Shown here: positions 56,057-64,000 of the stretch, piece by piece
How the letters are laid out: each line of letters begins with the position of its first letter
Numbering within the stretch: position 1 is the stretch's first letter
Assembly: GCA_011316305.1 (NCBI GenBank)
Contig: SAUG01000078.1
Location: forward strand, 62,001-126,000
Reading direction: 5' to 3'
Source of the DNA: Rusavskia elegans
Taxonomy: Eukaryota; Ascomycota; Lecanoromycetes; Teloschistales; Teloschistaceae
Length of the DNA: 64,000 bases
Program-made: the position numbers and the translations under genes
The notes under the pieces: model-generated
The model's input: only the letters and a program-made list of their open reading frames with translations
Database searches by the model: none
Told to the model about the DNA's origin: nothing

Positions 56057-57513
56057 TTAACACCACCCAAATTTCTCGTTGCTGATCCAGTCAATCTTTG
56101 CATTGTCCGGCATTGGTTTGCCATGCCATCGGAGACTTGCAAGGCTCTCGTCGTGGCGTTCAACAATCTCGGCAGAAGGTTCAAGATGTCTCGCAGCCAG
56201 GATCGACAGTGGAGAAGGGTTCCAGAATTGGACACTTGACATGCCCCAATCGAAAGCTTCGACTTGGGCGGCTTGCAGTACTGCGGCAATCGCTTTCACC
56301 TGGGCCTGTTGTGCATGGTCATGAAGGGTATCGGTGGGTTTGCTTGACGCCGGCTGGCCCAAGTTTCTTTCCCCTTCGACAGACAGACGGAGGATGTGCA
56401 GAACTCTTTGGTCCTGGCTTGCTCCGAAGGTCCGTGTCCATATACACCAGACCCTTCTCCCATCAGGTGCCTCGGCCATGGCACCTTTGGAAATTGGCCA
56501 CCGACCAAGAAGCAATTTGGCCAAGAACTCTTCACGGGCGTGATGCCTGCAGTAGATTTCAGAGTCAGCATGCCTGCAATACAACTATCTCAGGAGTACG
56601 AATGTGATCGATCATAGTGTGTCTTGTTATGGCTTGGCAGGACTTTGGATCGACATGTCAATCGAGGTCTTGAATACCTAGCATGCCAGGGATAGCTCCA
56701 AAGTCAAGCGGTATTGGGGTAAAGGGGCTCCCGAAATTACTCACCACTGCATGGTCGCTGCATCCGGTATCAGAGCTACGCGGATACTTGAACCTGCAAG
56801 AGTCGACTCGGCCATTTCTGATCTCAGGTTCGCTTCGTCTGTGCTACAAATTCCATCGATATCTTCCGAAGCCAACGTCACGGCGTTGGGAAAGCCGACG
56901 GCGTGCTCATGACTTGACTTGGGGGGCAAGGCAATGTGTTTTGAAGGGTATGTCTTCCAGCCCAACCTCGCGTAGAAGTCCTGTAAGCCCGTCAATTTCT
57001 GGCCGTGCAAAAGGTCAATTCCCAGACTTTTCCGATGTCACTCCAAAGTACTGAACAGTCTGCTTGTTCCCCTTCCGTCTGCTGCCAAGTATCCAGTTTG
57101 TTGGCCAATTCTACCATCATCCGGCGGCCGAAGCCTCTGCCCCTATAATGGTGGTTGCAATGCACGCTTCCAATGCCATGGCAGATGGTTTCTCTTACTG
57201 CGGCGCCTGGTTGCGCAATCAGGGCCCTTTTCCTGATTGTCTCGCAGCTCGCTAGGATCCTTCGTGATCCACGGGGGGTCGGAGCAGCTGCAGTATCGAC
57301 GAGGATCCAGTAAGTGATGCCGCCGTCACGAGTGAGACGTTGATTCCGGAGATGAGCTTCACGGCGGAGGTAATCACTAGTATCGAGGGGACCTTTCCAG
57401 CTGATAGAACCTAATGTCGATGACTCAATGATTTCAGGTTCTGTAGCTTGGACCAACTGTAGCGTTGGAGCCGAGCTTTCAGGCAGATCCATCGTTTTAA
57501 GCAACATGGGCAT
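56057..57513 (-). CDS. GNAT-type acetyltransferase, LYC1-like
   Basis: Three exons (57028-57513, 56745-56980, 56057-56546; introns 47 and 198 nt) give 403 residues. The N-terminal half is a GNAT domain: ITYWILVDTAA, the acetyl-CoA motif HCNHHYRGRGFGRRMM and, across the first intron, SDIGKDFYARLGWKTYPS. The C-terminal half (WHHAREEFLAKLLLGRWPIS, WCIWTRTF, VQFWNPSPLSILAARHLE) is the second domain found in fungal Lyc1 proteins. Yarrowia Lyc1 acetylates lysine at N6 as the first step of lysine breakdown; the same substrate here is inference. The 198-nt intron is the longest in the models of this window. The start is the first ATG; a second (MDLPESSAP) lies seven codons in. Confidence 0.82.
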
Positions 57514-58190
57514 TCAGCAATGTGTGTACCTAGTTTGCAAAAACACGATTTTTTGAAGGCAAATATGTCAATGCCGAGTGTAAGCGTATCAATTCATCTG
57601 CAGGTGCCAAGGGAGCAAGGGTACCGAGTACGGAGTTGCATCCGAACCTTAATCTCAGCCTCGTTGGAGCATGGGGCTAGCCGGGTTGGGAGTCGCTAGG
57701 CGTAAGTAGCGGGGTGCGTCGGTGCGAGATTCAACTGCGAAGTTTCATAGAGAGCTATCCATTGCATGAGCATGAGCAGAAGCTTGAGGTGACCCCCATG
57801 TTGCCCATGCTGAGTACTCTACCCTACCTTACTGGGACATGTCGCCAATTAATCGGAACGACGGGCATACAATAGCCGATACCTCGATGTGGATGTCGTG
57901 TCACCGATTACACGTTTCAACGATTGCAGTAGTAAACAATAACATCTATTCAATGAGGCAGCGGAATTGGGAGTGACATGTGATCCCTCCCATCAGACGT
58001 ACGCTGTTCCACAAAGTTGACATGTTACCATTGCGCTTTTCATTGTCACTTTATGATGAAGAGGTAATCGTCCATGCTGGAAGCCGCGTAACAACAAATT
58101 CAACCTCTCTCACGGAAGCCTGGCCTGACTACTTGAAGCTGCCCACCCACAATTCATTTCTACTCTGATTCTGTCACTTGTCTTCAAACC
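57514..58190. promoter_or_regulatory. Divergent upstream region of LYC1-like and RBR genes
   Basis: This 677-bp gap lies between outward-facing starts. A 62-codon frame at 57980-58168 has no protein features. No repeat or RNA gene was seen. Confidence 0.45.
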
Positions 58191-60559
58191 ATGGATCTGT
58201 CTAACGAACGGCGTATCGTTATCGACATTACAAACAGCGACGATGACCACGATGTCCGACTTGAGGATCTCATGACCCCAGAGGAGCTCCAGGCTGCTGT
58301 GCAGCGCTCCTTGGAGCTGGGAATCCCTGCTGTCCCACTTACTCCAGAGCACGATGATTGGAATCCTCACCCTCCGCAAAATGGCCCCAATCCTGCCCTG
58401 GCACCGTACGATCAATGCCTGCAGAAGGTTCTGGAGGTTTTCCCAGATGTGTCCCACGACTTTGTCAAGAATCTGTACGATCGCCATCCGCCTGACACGC
58501 CGTCCCCGGATGGTATCCCTGTATCCGAGGAAATCATTTCTCAGGTCCTAGACAGTGTGAACTATCCCAAAGAACGAGACCGGCAGAACGAGCTCAAGCG
58601 TAAGCGCGCTGACAGCGATGATGAGAAGGCGGCCAAATGGGCGGCCATCAGTAACGTCACAAGACCGGACTATGAATCTGGAGCGTGAGTGTCCCTCCAG
58701 TTTTGTCCCCCTCTCAAATAGCGAGCTTGGATCATTGCAAATTCACTTCTACGGCAAGGATGGAGATCTGTTTCTGGCAAGTGTCACAGTTTCGTGACTC
58801 AGCTGTGCTTCCAATAATGCCAGCATTGAGTGGACTTATGCGTCGTCACGAAATAGTACGACTAACACTGAAATATAGCGTAGATGCACTTGTGGACGAC
58901 TTTGTTGACATCCCTCGGAAATTCATCGAGCTCAAATTTCGCGAGATTGGCAACCTCTATGCAGTATATCTTGCCCTCGATATTGCGGACGATACCTTCA
59001 ACACAAGCGCGCCACGGCCATACACCCGCCTCAGGAGAGCTAGAAAGCCCAAACCCGGTCCAACTACGACATCTCCCACTATGAATCCCACTGGCTATGG
59101 GCTCACCGAGTTGCAGAAAGAGTTGGAAGCCGCAAGAGCTCAGAGAAAGAAATTGCAAACGCAGCGACAGATCAAGAGGGATGCTATCGCTGCCGAAGCT
59201 GCCGAAGAGCAGGAACTACGCGACAACAAGCAAGTCTTAGAATGTGGCTCTTGCTTTGATGAAGTTCCAATCAACAAGATTACCTTCTGTAACGGGGACG
59301 AACCTCACTCCGCCTGCTTCGAATGTGCAACCACTTGGGTAAAGACCAAGATCGGGGAGTCTCGCTATCAGCTACCGTGTATCGTTGGTGCTGAATGTAA
59401 AGGAACGTACAGCCGTCACGAGCGAACGCGATTTCTGGAACCCCAAATGATAGAAAGGCTGGAGCGCCTCGAACAGCAGACATGCCTGCGGGAAGCAAAC
59501 CTCCCCAACCTCGAAGAGTGCCCCTTCTGCGACTTTGCTGCCGAATGTCCTCCCATTGAAGTGGATAAAGAATTTCGCTGCGGTAACACCGAATGCCAGA
59601 AGGTCAGTTGTCGCAGGTGCAAAGTAGCTACCCACATACCACTGAGCTGCGAAGAATTCAAGAAGGAGAACGGCCTCACCGAACGCCATCAGATCGAGGA
59701 GGCCCGTACGCAAGCTCTCCTCCGACAATGCCCGAGGTGCAAAAAAACCATTATGAAAGAAGGCGGTTGCAACAAGATGACTTGCTCATGTGGTGCCTAC
59801 ATATGTGACTACTGCGGTAAAGACATCACCACGCAAGTCTATGGCCACTTCAGTGACGGTCCTACTTCCCTTCGAATCCCTGGTGTCAAGAGATGCCCTA
59901 CCTACGACGACGACTACACACGAAACAAGCAGAACATGGACAAAGCGGAAAAGGAAGCCCAGGAGAAAATCCGCAAGGAGAACCCAAATATCAGTGAAGA
60001 AGATCTCAAAATCAAGATGAAGGAGAGCGTCAGATCTCCTGTAAGCCGATCGCGCCAATTGCCCTACGCCGGCCTTCCACCACAGGAGGTAGCACGGATG
60101 ATGGCTTTTGAAGCAGTGCGGCAGCACGCTCACCACATGCCGCCGATGCCAGCTGCTGGGTTTCCAGCAATGCCCGGTAATTTCCCCCAGGGGTATCTTC
60201 TTCCGAATCACGGCGTACCTAACACAGGCCCCCCTGTGGGGCTCTTCGCACCGCCCGTGCCACCACGGCCCTTGGGCCCTCAGGAAGTGGTAGATATCAA
60301 TAATGCACGGCGACGACATGCTCAGCCCGGCGGTTACGTGCCTGACCCGAGGAGGCATCGAAGAGATGCCGTTGCCGATCAGGGAGGCCGCATGCAGCAC
60401 AGAGCGCAGGCTGGAGGGCACCCGTTCTACCCTTTTCCTGACGGGGATGGAATCGATTACTTCGCTGGGGATGACGACGAAATGGACCATCAGATGCGGG
60501 AATACCTGGAGATGATGGAAGAGGTGGAGGCTGAACGACCGAGGAGAAGACGTCATTAG
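58191..60559 (+). CDS. RBR-type E3 ubiquitin ligase (RNF216-like)
   Basis: My model uses exons 58191-58684, 58722-58793 and 58879-60559 (introns 37 and 85 nt), giving 748 residues; the 37-nt intron is doubtful. The N-terminal 190 residues are acidic with a helical UIM-like stretch (PEELQAAVQRSLELG). RING1 starts near residue 310 (LECGSCFDEVPINKITFCNG), followed by an IBR (CPFCDFAAECPP to CRRCKVATHIPLSC). RING2 at 473-501 has the RBR form CPRCKKTIMKEGGC then NKMTCSCGAYICDYC, with the thioester cysteine expected at Cys486. The degenerate spacing and KRCPTYDD region resemble RNF216/TRIAD3. The Pro/Met/His-rich C-terminus is disordered and ends with an acidic stretch and an Arg-rich tail. Substrates are unknown. 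Confidence 0.85.
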
Positions 60560-61433
60560 AGAAGCATGCAGTCCTCATGAAAGCATCCGCAGGCGTTGGG
60601 AACGGTTTGGGGAGACTTGCTTCTCTCAATTCTCCGGTTAGGAATATGGAGTCGTGCTTTTGTTCTACTCTATTGTTTCTAACGGTAAAGAGGGCTTGCG
60701 TGCATTGAATAGAGGTGGTTTTTGGAGTCCTCTATAACTTCTGAGCAGGGAGGGGGGGTTTTTTTTTCTCTTTTTCTCAGGAGGCGTGCTAGGTGCGTCG
60801 GTGCTGCTCCATGGAGATACCCCATTTCAACATTGCAGCTTTACTGTTGGACTTTTGGATGCAGGAGATTAGCCTTATTTTTTTTCCTCGTCTCGGCTCT
60901 CGCCTTGGGAGAGAAAGGTGTAATGTAGATAGAAATAGCTAGGATATTGATGAATTGGATTCATTCAATAGAAAAAAGGGCACAAAAATAGACTCTTGCA
61001 ATGATGCCTCGCTTCGTCAAATTTCCATGGCAACTATACAACCATCGTACAGATCCAAGCCATTACAGGAACATCACTCCGTTGAATTGAAACGTTGTCA
61101 GTCGACATAGACAGCTGTATCGTAACATCTAAGCAATCGATAGCACGATATTCTTCATCGAGGTACCGACTGTCGCGTATCTCATTGCGATTGATTGATT
61201 GTTCACACATCGAGTCGACTTTCATTGATGTTGAACTCATAGCACCAGATTCATTGATGGGTTGGAACATCCTCGCGATTAGGACAAATTTGACCTGTGG
61301 CTCTCTGCATTCCGATTCCTAATATCATGTTCGCATGCCCTGGTATTTCTACCCTATTCATGCCCTTCATACGTTTCATACTCATGCTCCTTATGTACAA
61401 CCTTCTTCCATCGTCTACGAAACTGTGAATTGA
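60560..61433. other. Convergent 3' region, no gene seen
   Basis: This 874-bp gap lies between the RBR stop and the het-C stop. It has a G-run followed by a T-run near 60750-60765 and otherwise AT-rich UTR-like sequence. Short frames carry no domain. Confidence 0.5.
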
Positions 61434-63873
61434 TTAATACCCCCCCTGTCCGCCGCCGCTGGCGTAATAACCCGCTCCGGTTCCATAATTCGGCGGCGGC
61501 GCGTTGGGATCGTTCCCATACTGCGGCTGAGGACCACCGCCATACTGATAATATGGCTGCTGCTGAGGTGCATATCCGGCATAATGCCGCTGCTGCTGTT
61601 GTTCGGACGGCGGACTATACTGATCATACATACCATGCGGCTGCTGGCTATAAGGTGGATTAATATCATAAGGCGGCTGTTGCTGTTGCTGATTCTCATA
61701 ACCATACGAAGGCGCGGGTCCTGTAGGCGGTCTCGTACTATCATATCCCGTCGCCGTACCCGGATAGAACGACGCGCCTTCTTGAATCGGCATATCCCTT
61801 GAAGAACCAGACATGCCTCCGAAAGCACTGGTGATCTTACTCCCATAAGTACCGATCGAGCCCGGGAGGAAAGAACTCATGTTTGGCAGTCCGCTGCTAC
61901 CGCTGGGCTTATTTCCATGGCTACTCGATGCACCCGGGAACATGGAGGGCATGCTCGGTAATCCGCCGTGGTTATGTTGACCGCCCTGGCCTTCGAAATC
62001 GCCGCCAATGTGGTTCTTACCGGCTCTGACGCTCTCGCTGCTGAGTATGGAGTTCAGGTCGGGACCCTGGCGTGAGCGAGCCCAACGTTCGATGACGGAG
62101 AACATTGTTTGATGGATTTCGCAGTCGTGTTGGCGAGCGGCGGGGTGGTGGAACACGCGGACTATATCATTGAGTACTTGGTCCAGGGGGATATCGGGGC
62201 GTTGCCAGGCGTAGAAAATCCGAGGGGCTACGTATGTGAGAATGGCGGAAGCAACCTGCCCAGCAGGCTCGTTGAGTATATTGGAGAAGTGATCTTTGGA
62301 GAGTAGCGAGTGTGTCGGGTCAGAGCAGCGAGGATCTGTCCAGGGCTCGTATTGGTGTCTCCCGCTTGCGTCGACCACCGAGGTGCTGCCTGCTTTGAGT
62401 TGAGCCGAGACGGCGTTGATGATGGGGCGGATGAAGGGGGCCAGGAGGGAGAGGACGAAGAGGGTAAGACGCTCGGTGATCTTTTCGACGAGAGCTTCGA
62501 GACCGGGAATCTTCTCGATGGTGGCGGATATAGCTTTCGCAACCTTGTCTCTAAATTCGAGGATGGGATATATTTGTGCGGCGGTCTTGATGGGATCGAA
62601 GTTGGCACTCATTCCAGGAATACCTGGACCTGGAGGGCCACCTTGGGCGCCAGGGGGAGCGGCGAACTGTGTATTAACATGGACAGGGGGAGCTCCTGCA
62701 GAAACGTCCCGATGACCTGAATTGGCCTGTTCTTGGGCGTCTGACTGAGCTTGAAGCTGCTCAGCCTGCTGGCAGAAGCCGCCTGCGCCAGGCATTTGGG
62801 AGAGCAGACCAGTCAAGCTCGACAGCTGCGATTCGCTACCGCGACTGCCATCACCAGCGCTTCGAGCTGCACCTGAAGGCTTCGACTGTTTCTGTGCATC
62901 GCCAAGGGCAATGTCCATCTGGTCGATCTCGGTTTGAGCGAAATGATCGGTTGCTTCTCCTAGCACCGAGTGGAGGAAATCAACCGCGCCGAATGTTCCA
63001 GTGACGAGTGGGAAGACCCTCCGGCCTCGAATGTTGATCTCGGTAGCAGAACCACAATGAGGAAAGACGTTGTGGTAGCCAATTTCCCGAAGAGCGAGCT
63101 CGGTGTAGTTGGTGTGGGCCCCAAAATCTTCCATGCAGTGCAATCCTTGCCCAAGGCATCTCAGCGCCTCACATAAGTCCGCCTCTCTGCCCCTACTACT
63201 CCCGGCGCCACTTGTATAGACTCTTCCAAAATGAATGCTCCTGGCGAAGCTGTGCTTGATATAGCCAGCACTCGTAGCAATTCCCAGATTCTCATTGGCA
63301 ATATAATTCTTCATCCCAGTGTTTGAATCGACCTGCAGTTCGATTGGCTGAACAGGTGGACGCAGCCTGGGGTCGTATTGCCTCGCATCAGCGTTATCGG
63401 CATAGTCCTTGGGGTTGTCGATGTGTTCTTCTGGGCGGTAGACGCCCAAGCGTTCTTCGGTGACTTCGAATTCGGCGGTCGCGTAGCCAAAACTCAGGAA
63501 CGACAGCACCCAGACGAGGATTCGGATTGTCCCTGATTGGATGCCCTTCAAGGTTCCAACGTCGACTGCTTGACTGTAATCCCGTAGCCAGTTGCCGAAG
63601 TAAACCCTCTTGACCATCATCGAGGTCCATTTATGTCCTTTGATGAAGGCGATGGTCTTGAGCATATCCTCAATATCCCCATGACGCCAGTTACGACCCT
63701 CGATCTTGGATATGGATGCTACAAAACTGTTAGGCAACGACGACACTCCTTGTAGAAGGATACTCACCGATGTTTCCGGCACCAAAGGCAGCAGCAGGTG
63801 CAGCTTGAGAAAGAAGAAGCACAGTCACGACTAAGACAAAGCCTGAGAACCCCGAGTTCTTGATGAAAGCCAT
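61434..63873 (-). CDS. het-c: HET-C heterokaryon incompatibility family protein
   Basis: Two exons (63768-63873 and 61434-63718, 49-nt intron) give 796 residues. Exon 1 supplies a signal peptide (SGFVLVVTVLLLSQAAPAAA) and the mature start FGAGNIASISKIEGRNWRHG. The Het-C domain follows with MMVKRVYFGNWLRDYSQAVD, ENLGIATSAGYIKHSF, CLGQGLHCMEDFGAHTNYTE and a hydrophobic helix near ERLTLFVLSLLAPFI. The C-terminal 170 residues are Gly/Pro/Gln/Tyr-rich with short Q-runs (NQQQQQPPYD, SEQQQQRHYAGYAPQQQPYY), as in the Neurospora protein. In N. crassa het-c alleles trigger vegetative incompatibility together with the linked pin-c; in many other fungi the gene is conserved without that role. Function here is therefore open. 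Confidence 0.92.
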
Positions 63874-64000
63874 GACGAACGATCCGGCTCAGTTGAGGCT
63901 CCTGAGGATTCAGCCTGCTGTAATGATGTGCCACTCCCGTTCTTTATATGCACAACGGTCTGCAAGAGAAAGCTGACGTTCAGCTTGTGGCTGTGCTTAG

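Overview
The window is a piece of a filamentous ascomycete nuclear genome (Pezizomycotina; a Dothideomycete is my best guess, with low confidence). The grounds are the many short introns of about 45-65 nt with GT..AG borders, the fungal-only families (HET-C, a SesB-type NLR, LYC1-like, DUF3292-like, GH71), and a transposon destroyed by repeat-induced point mutation (RIP). I built gene models by joining reading frames across introns. The multi-exon models have total coding lengths divisible by three, but all intron borders are predictions.

Left block (about 0.8-26.6 kb), housekeeping genes at ordinary density: an unknown gene, a DUF3292/GRAM-like membrane protein, a ULP1-type SUMO protease, the autophagy PROPPIN ATG18, the tRNA wybutosine enzyme PPM2/TYW4, a twin-ABC ATPase with a mitochondrial-type leader, an F-box/WD40/UIM protein like yeast Ufo1, a sphingoid-base-phosphate phosphatase (LCB3 type), TRM12/TYW2 (a second wybutosine enzyme) and a secreted EF-hand protein like Ssp120.

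Accessory block (about 26.6-43.3 kb): 3.3 kb of decayed sequence with no clear gene, then an intact fungal NOD-like receptor (alpha/beta hydrolase, NB-ARC, TPR) with near-identical 126-bp repeats. Facing it is a broken DUF3435 tyrosine-recombinase-like gene. The conserved Holliday-junction nuclease subunit EME1 follows. A 4,421-bp TA-flanked Tc1/mariner element with 99-bp terminal inverted repeats lies 121 bp upstream of the EME1 start codon. The element is RIP-mutated from end to end and appears to hold two gene relics in opposite orientation.

Right block (about 43.8-64 kb): an LEA-like protein, a small membrane protein, the N-glycan mannosyltransferase ALG2, a secreted GH71 alpha-1,3-glucanase, a Bud3-like RhoGEF, the cohesion factor DCC1, a LYC1-like acetyltransferase, an RBR ubiquitin ligase and the HET-C protein.

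The strongest candidates for something new are the NLR with recombining, RIP-marked TPR repeats next to a recombinase relic, and the two-gene RIP-destroyed mariner.
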